This document shows positions 23,461 through 36,400 of a DNA stretch of 64,000 bases, one piece after another (position 1 is the first letter of the stretch; each line of letters opens with the position of its first letter). A program made the translations under genes and the position numbers. A model generated the notes under the pieces. That model was not told the DNA's origin and made no database searches. It saw nothing but the letters and a program-made list of their open reading frames with translations. This DNA is from Primula veris (lineage: Eukaryota; Streptophyta; Magnoliopsida; Ericales; Primulaceae). Location of the stretch: assembly GCA_963682055.1 (NCBI GenBank), contig OY821746.1, positions 28,214,481-28,278,480 on the forward strand. The letters are read 5' to 3'.

Positions 23461-26400
23461 ATGACTATCGCCGGAGAAGATCAATTAGCGGTGGATTACG
23501 TGAGACTGGGCTCTGATCCGCCGTCGGAATGTAGGAATGTGTGGCGGTGGGTTAAGATGACCGCGGTTTTGTTGTTATCGGCGGGTTTGGCATCGGTTTT
23601 TATCGTCTGGATCGGACCCTTTCTCATGGATAAGGTTCCTTACTAATTAAATTTGGTATTATTTAGTACATAATTTCAGACTCAATTGTTAAATATCTTT
23701 GGTTAAATTCTCTTTTAAACTTAGGTACATATGCTCCGTGATCTTATTCTTTTTACTCTTTGTTTTTAACTTTTAATTAAGGGTTGAGAATGTGGGTTTT
23801 TGGATATTAAGCATTAATTATTCTCCCTAAATAGATAGATAGATAGATTTATGTATGTGTGTGTGTAGATAACAATTTAGTGTATCTATATACGTATTGA
23901 TTTTTTGATTGGTTCGCATACCGTCAATTACAGTGAACCGGATTCATACAAGTCTTTCTTGTGGAGCCCATTGCTAATTTAAATATTTACTACCTGATTA
24001 TTGGGACACTCCCTATTTTTTAATAAACCGGGAACACTGAATACTTTCTCATGTACGATTAGTGGTGGGAGGTTAAAATTTGAAATCTTGAATTTGTTAC
24101 TGGAGTTGGAGAAAAACTTACGTGAACTGGTGCGTCCTAAATTTTGGTGTGTTAAACCAATCGGATTATTTAGGTTTTGGTTTTTATTTAATTGAAGGGT
24201 AGTTAACATTAAGTGTGTCAAGCCAATTAGACTCAAAATATGTGTTGAGTCTAATTGGCTTGACACACTAAAAAATAGTGAACCGGAGACTTATTCCCCG
24301 AGTTAAAAGTGGGGCAAAATTTTTGTGAAATGGAAAATTGAGGAATGTGGGTAAGATGGATAGTACCTCAATTGTATAACATATCAAGTTTTTTGGTGAA
24401 AGGAATAAATTAAAGAATTGAAACATTTGTTTGTACTTCCATTTTTTGTAAATCACTTGTATATGGATCGATATCTTGTATGTCTATTTGTAACAATATT
24501 GGGTTGTTTAAATTTGGAAATTTGCTATGTTGCTGAAGTTAAAAACTGGGCAGAATTGGATGAAAGGAATATTTTTAAGGATTGAGACAGTTGTAATTGA
24601 TTTCATATATATATATAGTTGTGTATACTTCTGGTGTACCAGGGGTGGGGGAAGGGGATGAATAGTGAAATGCTTTAATGAATTAGAAAATAACATAATA
24701 TCCGGAGGACTAAGTTACTTTAATTGACAGTTCCAGCTTAAAATGTGAGGTGCCAATTGGATGTCTGTACGACTTGTGTCACTTCCAAGTTATTCCTCTT
24801 GATACCTCAACGTAATGTAATCTAGTTTGTACTTCGTTTGTTTTACATTTGTTCCGTGTATAGTTATGCTGATGTATTTAATATATCGAACTTGGAATTT
24901 GTCAATGGACTTAAAAAAGGGGTAAAATTGGTGGCATGAACATGAAAAAAATATATATAATTTTTCATTTCATGTAAGTCAATTTGTGTATAGTTGCGTC
25001 TCATAGATAGGTCAATTGCATGTGGATTCTTGCTTATTAATTTAAAATTTATATAATTATGTTGGGTTAATGAATTTTGGAACTTAGTGTCTCGCTAAAA
25101 TTAAAATGATTGGGCAAAATTTTTTTTTTGGAGCAAATGGTATTAGTGTTTTATTTCCATTGAATTCTGTCAGGCTTTTTGATGAGAATTGAACCAGAGG
25201 ACCAATAGGTGAAAGGAAATTACAGCTTTGGGAAAATTCTGAGTTTTGTTTTGCTCGGATTACAAGAATAAGAAAATGGATTTAAGATATTCAAGAGGAG
25301 TAATCGTGTGTAAATTGTTTTTTGTAATTACTTTTTTTCTTTTCTTAGCGGCATACTCTTTCTAGTTCCAAATTCCAGACACAGATTTTTGATTGCAAGT
25401 TGTTCTGTTTCTTTTTTTCTGGACTTGACAGATGCTTTTGACTGTGTTTCTGCTGTTGGAGAAACTGACAGATGTAGCTAGGTGCTAAATTCTGTTTTTT
25501 TTTTATTTATTAAAAAGGGACATTACCCTCAAATTTTATTTCATCAAAGTAGGGACCAAACCCAGTTACAAACATTTGGAATAAACCAAAACGATAAACT
25601 ACAACCATACATCACCCTGCAAATCTTAGTAAAACAAAAATACTACATTTTTTTCCAGATATTTGTACTAGTACTAAAACATAGCAAAATACATGTAAAA
25701 TAAGTAGTTTAAGCTTAGCAGCTTCCATTATCCACTATCTTTTTCGGAAATTAGTTAGCCCATACCAGTCCATCAGATAAGGACCAAAAATAGATTTAGG
25801 CAAATCTTTTCCACTACAGTAATTTTCACAAATTCCCTTTAGCCCCATTTTCGAAAGCAAATCTGCTGTAACATTTTGCTCGCGCCAAACATGGGAAAAA
25901 CTACAACCCACCAGACTAAAGAGCTCCAAAATGTCTTCCCACGTATTTAAGTAAGCAATGGGAACAAGGGAAACCTTGGTAAACCAGTCTACAATAGATG
26001 CTAAATTCTGTTCTTGTTCACCTCATATCGCCAAAAATAGATTTGTCATTTAAGCATTTTTCGTTGCTACTACGATTCAGTATTCCACGAATCATAATTG
26101 CTTATATTACTTTATACATTTTAGTAACTCCTATTGAGTTCTGAACTAGTGCAAAAAATTGCTTGAAAGAAATTGCAGGATTGCTGTCAATGTTCTGTAT
26201 TTTGGGGAATTGAGAATATATAGGACATAAAAGATAAACTTAAAGGGGGTGGGGACAAATCCCAAGATTACATCAAACTAGCTTTAAGCAAGAAAATGTA
26301 GAAAGGCATAGGATAAGCCGCATAACAGAATCGCAAAGCTTATCTGAAGCTGTACAAAACTAATGCTGCTACATATAGAAATAGTTTGAAAAAGTTTCAG

Positions 26401-28984
26401 ATTATTAAGCCACCTTGCCTTTATCGGGTGGCAGTAATCTAGTATTCACTGAGAGTACAACTTAGTTACTTATCCAAAGGGGACATATGTCTTGATAGGT
26501 TTCTTAAAAATCCATGCTTCTCCTTTCTCTTCATATATGATTTATGCACCAAATGATCAAGGTATTTAGCGGAAGCTAGTTTCTGATTAATCCTCTTCTA
26601 GATGGGTGATGAATATGCATGATCATATGTATGTTGCAGTAAAGACAGAAATGTGCTGAGCATGAGTAAACCTGTGGGCATGTCACATGTGTTACCCGAT
26701 GAAAAGTCTTGTTAAGTGCAAAGTTGGTATCTGGTGTTTAAACGAGGAATCGTGCACCTAAGACAAGGACCCTTATGCTAAACTGTTCCACTAGGCAGTG
26801 TCTCAAAAGTACCCGCCTGACCCGCGCAAGCCCAGCCGAGACGCTAGGCCTTAGTCCCCTGCGGTTATTACCATCTGTTCTGATATGGGTTAAATTTGGT
26901 TCAACCTGGGTACAACTGGTCAACCTATTTTGAAGTATTCCTCTAACATGCAAAGATGTGGTAATTTTAGCCAAATATGGTCAAAATAGTTAAAGCTAAT
27001 TATATTACTTGCATGTTATGCTAGAAAGTCTACAAGCTGAGATCTTTTATGAACTCCATATTTTGTAAACAAGGCAGCAAACAAGTCGGGATCATAGATC
27101 CTTATGTAGAAATCCTTATTATGGTCATATTCTACTGAAACATGTTTCTGTAAAAAATAGGATTGTGTATGTTCAATACCTTTCCCCCCTGGAATATGGT
27201 GCTTCCTAATATTCAAAGCAATGATATAGTGAACTCACACCATGTATTTTATATACTGATTTAAGTGAACATTTCTCTCTTTTCTGCCTTTTTGCAATAT
27301 GCAACTCTTTTTTTTCAGGCAATTATCCCTGTCATTATCTGGGAGAGGGACACATTCAGCACACCTGTACTGTCACTTATACTTTTTTCGACTATAGCAA
27401 TATTTCCGGTTTTATTGTTACCAACCACTCCTTCCATGTGGGTGGCCGGTATGAGTTACGGATACGCCCTTGGTTTTCTTCTTATTATTTGTGGGGCAGC
27501 TATAGGCGTATCCCTTCCTTATTTCGTCGGCTCCCTCTTCTATCATAAAATTCATGTGAGTAATACAGTTGTAAATTTGTATATTTTGATCTGTTAATTA
27601 ATTACACCATGCTTATGCCAACTAATTGGTATTATGTTCATGTGCAGGGGTGGTTAGATAAGTATCCAAAAAGAGCTTCTATCATCAAATTGGCTGGGGG
27701 AGGAAATTGGTTCAGTCAATTTCGCGATGTCACTTTAATCCGTATTTCTCCATTTCCATACATAATATACAACTATTGTGCTGTGGCAACAGATGTTAAA
27801 TATGTACCTTATCTGTTGGGGTCCTTGGTTGGGATGATGCCAGAAGTTTTTGTCGCAATTTATACGTAAGACCTCTCCCCCTCTCATTCTTAGAAGCACG
27901 TTTAGCTTTTCTCAAAAGATCATGCTTGTCTTTTAAATTTTACAAAGATTTTAATGAAATTGCTGTAATTTTGAAGCATGTTTGACAGTTCTGAATTTCA
28001 CTATTATGTTCATGTTTTGTTTTTATATTAGACTAGAAGTGCAATATTGCTTCTTCTTCCTATTTGCGATTATCAGTTTATAAGAATAGTTTTTTATACT
28101 TTTGTTTCAACTTGCTCTTAGTGTTTGTATATAGAGATTTAATTTTACTTTGTAATGGGAAATTTTTGAAGTCAATGGCATTTGGTGAAGAATTTGATTT
28201 TGTATGCTACATTTGAATATCAGTTGACGGATCATGGTTCATGGTCATTTCAATCATAATCAAATTTTATGACGGTATAGCTTTAGAGTTCACGGATGTA
28301 CCTAGGTCTGGATATAGACCAATATAAAACACAAGGATATAGAAACATGTTGAAGTTGAACTACATATAGAAATAAATTTAACCCAATATTTGGATTTCA
28401 TTTTTTTGACCCTTGTGTTTCAATTGCAAACCGGGTGGTAACTTAATATAAGAATGCACTTCCTTACTAGGTGTGTGTCTTGATCCTTGATTGTTTCTCT
28501 TTCCTCATTTCTTAGGTTATTTTTCATGTACTCTCAAAGCCTTGAGGATAGTTCAATTCACCAAATGGCATAAGGATATTTTGGTCTTCATTGATTTACT
28601 CAACTTTGAATGTCGTTGCTTGGAATGGATTTCTGTTAATTAGAGCTCGTCTTTTTACGGAACCAAAAATCAGTATTTATTTTCTGCATCCGCTGTATAC
28701 ATAACCAAGTCCAAAGTTGTTTTTTATTAATTGATTCCACATTTCTTCTGTTACCAGTCTTTAGATTAATCATTAATGTTTATATTTTGCTTTGTCATTG
28801 TAGTGGTATCTTGATAAGAACTATGGCTGATGCTTCGCATGATCAACACTCCCTTACAAAGTCTCAGATTATGTTTAACGTTCTCGGCTTTTGTGGAACT
28901 GTATGTACAACAATACTAATTACAATATATGCAAAAAGTCGATTGAAGAAATTGCACAAAAACGAACCGCTTATTCTTCATTAA
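23461..28984 (+). CDS. VTT-domain (SNARE-associated / TVP38-TMEM64, DedA-type) membrane protein
   Basis: Exons 23461-23634, 27319-27555, 27648-27865 and 28804-28984 join in frame with GT..AG borders to 269 residues. A cytosolic N terminus of about 30 residues precedes membrane span 1 (31-55). The VTT core follows: PVLLLPTTPSMW (88-99), a Gly-rich membrane part ending PYFVG, a short amphipathic region GWLDKYPKR (138-146), FRDVTLIRISPFPY (162-175, with the conserved Arg169), and GSLVGMMPEVF before the last spans. The tail is short and basic (KSRLKKLHKNE). Length and order fit plant SNARE-associated Golgi/TVP38 proteins. Relatives (TMEM41B, VMP1, DedA) act as lipid scramblases in the endomembrane system; the role of this member is not established. 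The start is the first ATG after the CT/AT leader. Intron 1 (3.7 kb) carries a LINE fragment and a hairpin. Confidence 0.92.
24212..24269. repeat. Perfect 25-bp hairpin in VTT intron 1
   Basis: The left arm (24212-24236) starts AGTGTGTCAAGCCAATTAGA. The right arm (24245-24269) is its exact reverse complement, with an 8-base loop (aatatgtg). It is short, unimodified and has no element-like flanks. It could be a recent inverted duplication or the core of a tiny fold-back element. Confidence 0.9.
25497..25998 (-). mobile_element. 5'-truncated LINE with RNase H-like end, in VTT intron 1
   Basis: On the minus strand the frame reads VDWFTKVSLVPIAYL, then WEDILELFSLV and SHVWREQNVTADLLSKMG, matching the C-terminal RNase H-like domain (RVT_3) found in plant non-LTR retrotransposons. 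The element ends in a poly-A tail (a T run at about 25495-25505 on the plus strand). It is flanked by a 14-bp duplication, TGCTAAATTCTGTT, at 25483-25496 and 25999-26012. Only about 500 bp was inserted, the typical result of incomplete target-primed reverse transcription. Its orientation is opposite to the host gene. Confidence 0.88.
26735..27240. other. Unexplained GC-richer island and antisense open frame in VTT intron 1
   Basis: 26735-26970 is clearly richer in G+C than the surrounding intron. On the minus strand 27240-27016 gives an open frame ending ...RSQLVDFLA. It has balanced amino-acid use (KDFYIRIYDPDLFAALFTKY) and an internal 'TTTTTTACAG' that would serve as a splice acceptor. It ends about 80 bp before VTT exon 2 begins. 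I do not recognise a family. It may be a captured gene fragment or part of an old transposon. Confidence 0.4.
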
Positions 28985-29233
28985 GTTACACCGATTGATG
29001 TTATCTATTTTCTTTCTTTTCGAGAGGGTTACATCAAGACATGTGCAATCACATTGAAGAGAAAGAGAAAAGCTACGGTGTATAGAGTAATACCATCTTC
29101 TGAGTTTAGAGGCATGTGGAATTTATTATAGTTGGTATCTTTTGTAATTCTCTTCGCAGGTTTTGGCTTGTATATATTCACATGTTTTTAAGGTTAATTA
29201 ACATAAGGTAAGGAGTTGTAAATACATCTTTCC

Positions 29234-30134
29234 TATTCTGTTTGTTTGGGCGGAAAATAATTACTTTGGGAAAATTGTTTTTCAGGGAAATTGTTTTTCA
29301 GGGAAATTGTTTATTGAGTGTTTGATGACACTTGAATTTTCCATGGAAATTTCCGATTAAGGGCGTGTTTGGCATCGGATTTTGTACTCAGGAAATTGTT
29401 TTTACAAATAGAAAAAAAACTTGCTTAAAATAAGCTACTTATACCTTCTTTTTTTTTTTACCTATAAAGTGTTTGGCGATATTTGGATTTTTCATGAAAA
29501 TTTCTTGATTAAGGGCGTGTTTGACATCAACTTTTATAGTTAAAAAATTGCTTTTACAATGAGAATTTTTTTTGCTCAAAAGAAGCCGATTTTAAAAAAT
29601 AATGAGAAAAACTTGTTTAAATAAGTCACTTATAGATATTTCTTTTTACCTATAAATGACATATATTATTTTTGTTTATAAGTCATTTTTCACTTATTTT
29701 AATTTATCGATGATTTAGAAATAAACAAAATAATTTAATTGAGAAATTTTAGCTTTTGGTGATTTTTATGTGAAAAAAGCTAAAAAGTAACCAAATTTCT
29801 AACTTCTCTCATTTTGAGCTTATTTCGTGAAAGGTAACTTTTGAAAACCTAACAAAAGTTAATATATCAAACACCGGTAACTTTTTTAATTGAAAAGCAA
29901 GGAAAAAACGAAGATAAAAAGGGATAAAATATATGTATTCGTGAAAACGTTATGTTTAAGTAAGTTTTCTGTCTAATTTTGGATTGAATCAATTTCTCTT
30001 GTTTTTCTAGAGAAATGGAAAATATTTTCCTTAGTTTCTAATTTTTATGTCAATCAATCATCCATAAAATTCATTTTCCCATAAAAACATTTTTCATTGC
30101 TATTTTTGCCTTGAAACAAAACAAACCGAGCCTA
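29234..30134. mobile_element. Non-autonomous inverted-repeat element, copy 2
   Basis: The left end ...CTGTTTGTTTGGGCGG and the right end ...AACAAACCGAGCCTA are imperfect inverted repeats, and they match the ends of the element at 4700-5618. An internal unit ('gattaagggcgtgtttgg' at about 29355, 'gattaagggcgtgtttga' at about 29510) is repeated about 155 bp apart. There are no coding frames. It lies just downstream of the VTT gene 3' end. Confidence 0.65.
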
Positions 30135-32111
30135 AAAAGCATTATTAAAACCAGTGTATTGTAAATTTTTGCTCGTTGGATTTATTTGTTTATTCAACCG
30201 TCAGTTCAGTTTTGGTGCAATGCAGTTGTGTACATATTTCCTATTTTATTTTTATTTTTTATGTATGTGCAATGTTGTACGTATTTTTATATTTTATAAG
30301 AGTATAAAATCTACGTTTAGGCTTTAGTGGTCATCTCTTCAAAATTTGCTTAATTTACATTTTCTCCTCCAGACGTGTCAATCATTTTTCAATTCATTAT
30401 AAACGGAAGACGAATGAAAATAACATTTTCTTTTGCAATCTAGTAAAGCCATTTGGTCTGTTTTCATACTCCAAATTTGTTACATGTAACATTCTCGAAT
30501 TTGATAGGGGAAATCCTCTTTCTGCGCTAAAATTTGATTTGCAAAACACTTGCTGCAAATGCAGAATATAAATGAATCAATATAACAAATCAAAATAAGG
30601 AGAATTTTTAATGTGTAATTTTGTTTTTAGAAAGAATTACGATTTACGAGCGTTAATAATAATGTACGATATGAGACTTTACCCGCTCATATATATATAT
30701 ATATATATATAACCCCAAATGGATCTTCATATTCATATAATACCATCTCTCTAGTTATTTGAGAAAGGATAGAACTTGTAAGTTTTTCTTTTTTCTGTTG
30801 TAATTTAGTTATATTATTAAAGAAATCATCAAATCTTCTTCAGCTCTTGGGTCATTTCCTCTCCAAAATAAAAGTTACAATGGGGAAAAATTGAAGATAT
30901 TTTGTTGTCACGACTTCTTTATATTTTTTTGATAAGCTTGTCACGACTTTTTCTTAATACAATATTAGATTTACTGATTTAGTAAAAAAGAATACAAGGT
31001 AAAGACATTGATGATATTCAGGAAATGCTTGTACCAAAGTTAATACTGAACCCCTACGCAAATGAAATTGTCCATAACCAGGATTTACTTATTTAGTGAT
31101 CTCTGTTTTATGAGGGACGTTTTTATTTATTTATATATATATGATCAGTTAGTAATTAACCCCAAAGATGATTCTTTGTATATACTGATCACATTTCCTT
31201 TATTTTAGCATGCGATAAGAAGAACATATGTTAGTTCATTAAGGTATTTATGATTGTAAGGCAAATATTAATATTTACGATCCGCGGCGCAAGAAAATGG
31301 TTTTTTAGGGGGTCGTGGTGTAAAAAAATATGTCGAATAGAAGATAAAATAAATAAGATCTAATATAAAAATAAAGAATTTTTTCTATATTTAACATAAC
31401 ATAAAATAAATATGATGTTAAGACAAAAGATTATTGGATAATAAAATATTTTTTTAGTAATCTTTGTTTGGGAAAATAGAATTGTCATTTACGAAATTTG
31501 GTAATTTCATGATAAAAAACAGAAATTTTTAGAAAAAAATAACTAACATGATTTGAACTTCTAACATTCCACTATCTTAAAACAATTTTACAGCTACACT
31601 AACAACTATTTTGTTTAATTAGGAGGGACTATCGATATATATATATCTTAGAAAATTTTAAATTACACATAGAAAAAAATAAAAAAAATTGAAAATCGCC
31701 GTCGGGGGTGGCCATGGCCACCCCCAGCCACCCCCTAGGTCCGTCCCTGTTTACAATCCACAATGCGTTGAGAGCCAATACGGTGCAGCGAGAATGAAGA
31801 TGAGTAACGGACCTGATAGTATTGAAGCGGGTTGTTCTTACTGTTCATATATTATGATATGAATATACCACACCTATTCGTTATGCATGGATGATGAGAT
31901 TCCATTGATACATAATATATGGATTTTCATTAAAAACGCAAAGAGGGTCTTTTTTATTATTAGATTTTTATTTTCGTTCTATTAAGAAAAGTTGGAGAAT
32001 AAGTAGAAATATAAAAATTAATTTTGTACAAGTTGTTAATCAGGTTCATCAATGCACATTTGCTTACACATTCTTTCTTTTAATACCGGATTTATCCATA
32101 CATTGTAGGTG
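30135..32111. other. AT-rich intergenic
   Basis: No gene is recognised. 30690-30712 is an AT microsatellite. About 31281-31749 ends in 'ggtccgtccctg', looks like a decayed hAT end, and is followed by tttacaat (compare tttacgat at its possible left border); this is too weak to call. Confidence 0.5.
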
Positions 32112-32119
32112 ATAGCTTG

Positions 32120-32551
32120 CAGGGCCGGTTTTAGACCCGTGCAAGCAGTGCCCATGCACCTGGCCCAGATTGTTTTACTGCCCAAATTATTATATATATA
32201 TATATATATTAATCGTTACATACGCATTGTGTGTGCGATACGTAGTGATATAGATATGATCCCGACAAATAATCTTAATATTTTTTTAAAATTTTAAATA
32301 TCAAATGATAAATGTAATTAATTAACAATCGTATATAAAGAGTAACATAATGTTTTACTCTTATAAAAAATACACAACGATTTTGTTTGGAATATAAATG
32401 TGTGAAAAATAATATTTTTTAAGTTATTTATGTATTTGAATTGAGTAATGACATTTAAGAGTAATTATAATATTAGAGTGAGAGTATTTTTAAAAAATTT
32501 GGACAAAATTGGACAGGCTTAAAATGTTTGGATTATCTTATATTAATAATA

Positions 32552-32590
<39 letters not shown>

Positions 32591-32982
32591 TCTTGTAACA
32601 GTTATTATTATGTTGCATGGTTGCCCATTTACATGGATAAACACAAAGAACAGCACCTTAATCCACAATAAAATTTCCTATGTTAATATAACTATATATT
32701 AAATTTGGTTATGTGATAAAGCAATGGCAAATGATGAACTTTATAAATAAAATGTTGAGAATTCGATAATATTTTTTGGCACTTGACTACCACGACCAAA
32801 ATTTATAAAAATTTAATAATATATATTCATTTACTCAAATATATTAGTACTACTCAACGTTCCTTTTTTTCTTAGTCCCTAAACAAATATGTTTTAAAAG
32901 AATAATTTTTTAGTAGAAATCTCATGGAGGGCCATTTTTTTATTTACCGTACAGGGCCAAAAATTTCTTAGAACCGACCCTG
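32120..32982. mobile_element. Non-autonomous hAT element with 8-bp target duplication
   Basis: It begins CAGGGCCGGTTTTAGA and ends, read on the other strand, CAGGGTCGGTTCTAAGA, the terminal inverted repeats of a hAT-superfamily element. The 8-bp sequence ATAGCTTG stands immediately outside both ends (32112-32119 and 32983-32990) without mismatch, the hAT signature. The 863-bp interior is AT-rich, contains (AT)n runs (about 32190, 32555-32590) and has no transposase frame. Confidence 0.93.
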
Positions 32983-32990
32983 ATAGCTTG

Positions 32991-35330
32991 ACTCGTTTCT
33001 ATATACGTACTGATGTATGGTTTCTTCATCTGCTATTTTTCATGATAAGCCATGATATCACTTCAAAGTTAGAAAGGCGGGGACGAATCATTGCTACAAT
33101 ACATGTTGCTCGGGATATGTTGTCACGGCCACATGCATACAATATACCGTTGTTACAAAAACCTCCAAGCTTGGTGAACCAATACATCATGAGATCTTTG
33201 TCAGGATCTTAAGAGTAAAAGCTTTTCTCTTTTTTATCCTTTTGAGTATTTTTACTTTCAGTATGTTATGAACAAAAGTAACTTTCATGAGAAGACGTTC
33301 AAGTCATGCAATATTTTTTACACTGAAAATAACCCGTAGCATACTCCTTAAGTACTTTCCGGGGTATAAATTTATCCCAGTCCTACAAAGTTTTGAAATA
33401 ATGAACCTTAGCAAGACCTTAGTACTTGTGCCATATTCCATAAAGACCCATTTAGGATGTTTAACCCTAAGTCAATGTGGTCTGAAAAATCGAGATTGAA
33501 CAAAATTAGGTAGATGAAGAGGATATAAAGTGAAGAATAGAGGTTAAAGTGGCTGGCAAATTGGAACTGTGACAAGTATTTTGAAATATCCGGAGACATG
33601 GTCCGAGAAAGGTGGGGAAACTAGAGGATATGAAATAGGAGAAAGGGAAAAGGTAAAAATGCGAGAAAAAGAAAGCAGCGGAAAGGTTTTCATTGCTGGG
33701 GTTCACTTAAAATATTCCTATATTTTCTTCAATTTCTCGATAGATGTAGAGACTAATTGGAAAGAATTTTAACTTTATACATGCATATCATACATATTGT
33801 TGGTATATATAGTGACCGATAAGCACCTTTATTTTCAAACTAGCTATGTATAAGTCTATATATATAGTGTCTCTGTTAGCTTGCAGTATGGCCGATTGTA
33901 AAATGTAAACTAACAGAGATAACAAGTAAAAAGAAATAAAATTTTCTTTCTACCTTAGAACTAACGGGAAAGGGGTAGCTCATGTAATTTTTTTACATGA
34001 GTGGCTCATGTATTTCATCTGAACCGTACAACTATCATCCAATAGTTGACAAAATTATATATTATTTGGATTTGATTTTTTAAGTTTTAACTTGTTATTT
34101 ATAATAATGAACGTTAGATCAGAATTAGAGGGCTGAGATTTTACATGAACAGCTCGTTAAAAAAAATTACATGAGCTATACCCATAACTAAAGGCCTCTT
34201 TTGTAAATTTAGTCTTAAACCTGACTATTTTGAGATAGCAACCATTCAGCAAACTCAAAACCCTTTCCTACAATGACTTTAAGGCAACCCGAATTGGGCT
34301 TGAGCCGCAAGATACGGCTTTTAAATACGATAGTTTTCTCTCAGTGATCACCCAAAGACTTCATTTTTGCATCTAGTCTTTAATCTTAGTTTAAATTACT
34401 ATTAAGAGTATCATTTTTTTCAAATATTATTATCACTATAATATTATCACAACCACCATCACCATCAATCCATCATCTATACAATACAGATTTACAACTA
34501 CACAAGTGAAAGTCGTTAAGTACATCACAGGCTTAGGTTCTTAGAACTCTTAACAGAAAAGACATTCGTCATTCGATCCTGGTAGGGGATGAAGAAACCA
34601 TATAACAAACTCCAACTATTTTAAGAAGTTCGTTATCCATTTTTTTGTAAGCTTAACACACCTTCACAAGACTTAATTAGATGCTGTCGACATAGACTAC
34701 GTTCTGGAGAATTAAAAACAAATAGAATTATACGATATACGATGACGATCAAACCTAGCCTTGAAGGAATTTTGCAAGTGCAGTTTATGTTTCGATTTTT
34801 TTTCCTATTTGTAATCAATTATGGGATGTAAAATTCTTTTAATTTTATATGACAATAATATATTAATCTGGTACTTATATCAGTTTACATTACCCTTCTT
34901 TGTATATAGTAAAGAAATAAGAGGCAATGCTAAAAAAATCCAAACTAAGGTCAAATATTTCTAAAAATTACTATCTCAAACATTTTGTTCCATTTAGATA
35001 CCACATTTTATTTTTGATTATACTTTCTATATTTGGTTCTCTTTTTGCTGAACCCTCTATCTCTTGATCTAAAAATCAGCACACGCCACTTTAACTCTCT
35101 CTCCTCAACTAGAGTTTTGATCTATACTTCGATCCACCACTTGCCCGTGGGTTGGTGGCGACGGTGGTGGTCCGTCGGAGCTCCGGCGAGGTCGTCGTAG
35201 CTCTGACGGACCCCGCTATCGTCCCCAACCTCCGCTAAAAAAAAAAAATTAATTTTAATTTTTTTTAAAAAAACTTATTAAAAAAATCCAGAAAATAAAA
35301 AAAATTCAAAAAACAACTCAAAATAAAGAA
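32991..35330. other. Intergenic, nothing recognised
   Basis: Several short open frames (for example 32988-33212) have balanced composition but no recognisable motif, no partner exons and no conserved start context. No RNA gene or element was identified. Confidence 0.45.
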
Positions 35331-36400
35331 ATTGAGAAAAAATTGCATGCATAATACAAAAAAATTTGCATATATAATTGCGAAAAGTTGTATACACAAT
35401 CTCCAACCTCCACTCAAAAAATTATCTAAAATTCAAAAAATAAAAAAAATAAATTTAAAAAAAATTTAAAATTTTTTAAAAAAAACCCAAAAAACAAATC
35501 AAAATAAAAAAATTGAGAAAAATGCATACACAATTCTAAAAAGTTATATACACAATCGCGAAAATGTGCATATAAAATATAAAAAATATGCAAACACAAT
35601 CTAAAAAAATTCAAAAAACAAGTCAAAAAACAAGTCAAAAAACAAGTCAAAAAACATAAATCGATAAAAATACATACACAATCCAAAAAATGCATACATA
35701 ATCTCGAAAATTGCATATAAAATATAAAAAAGTGCATACTAAATCCTAAAAAGTGTATACATAATCAGAAAAATGCATATACCATTTAGAAAAGTGCATA
35801 CATATACCGAAAAATGCATATAAAATCCATAAAAGTGTATAAACAATCCCGAAAAATGCATTCACAATTCAGAAAGTGCATATACAATCCAGAAAGTGCA
35901 TACAAAATTGAGAAAATTGCATACACAATCTAGAAAAAATGTATACATAATCGAGAAAAGTGCATATACAATCTAGAAAATTAAATACACAATCAAGAAA
36001 AATGCATGCATGTCTACCAAAGTGCATACAAATCGAGAAAAGTGTATGCACAATTCAGAAAAAATGTATACACAATAAATATAAAAGTGCATACATAATT
36101 GAAAAGTGCATGAACAATCGAGAAAAGTGCATACACAATTAAGAAAAATGAATACACAATCAAAAAAAGTGCATACAAAATCCAGAAAATGAATACAAAA
36201 TCAAGAAAAGTGCATGCACAATCCGGTAAAATGCATACTCAATCGAGAAAGTGTATACACAATCCCGAAAAGTGCATATACAATCGAAAAAGTGCATAAA
36301 CAATCCAAAAAAGTTGCATATAATCGTGAAAAATGTTCATACATAATATAAAAAATATGAATACGCAACCATGAAAAATGTGCATAAACAATACAAAAAA
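35331..36400. repeat. Degenerate minisatellite, about 21-22 bp unit
   Basis: About 1 kb is made of variants of 'acaatcgagaaaagtgcatac' repeated some 40-50 times with small insertions and changes. Stop-free stretches in several frames (for example strings of C-M-H-F-L-D on the minus strand) are a by-product of the repeat and not proteins. Positions 36401-37552 show no gene or element. Confidence 0.88.

Noticed and set aside
26735..26970. Possible tRNA-derived SINE
   Set aside because: The GC-rich block lacks a convincing B box and an A-tail with target duplication.
31281..31749. Possible second hAT element (ends ...GGTCCGTCCCTG, flanks tttacgat/tttacaat)
   Set aside because: The left terminus does not match the right one and the flanking 8 bp differ, so it is mentioned only as a weak possibility.
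32988..33212. 74-residue open frame just right of the hAT element
   Set aside because: There is no recognisable motif or partner exon, and its apparent start overlaps the element's target duplication.
35426..36142. Long open frames rich in Cys, His and Phe on both strands
   Set aside because: They are read-through of a degenerate 21-22-bp minisatellite with no gene structure.
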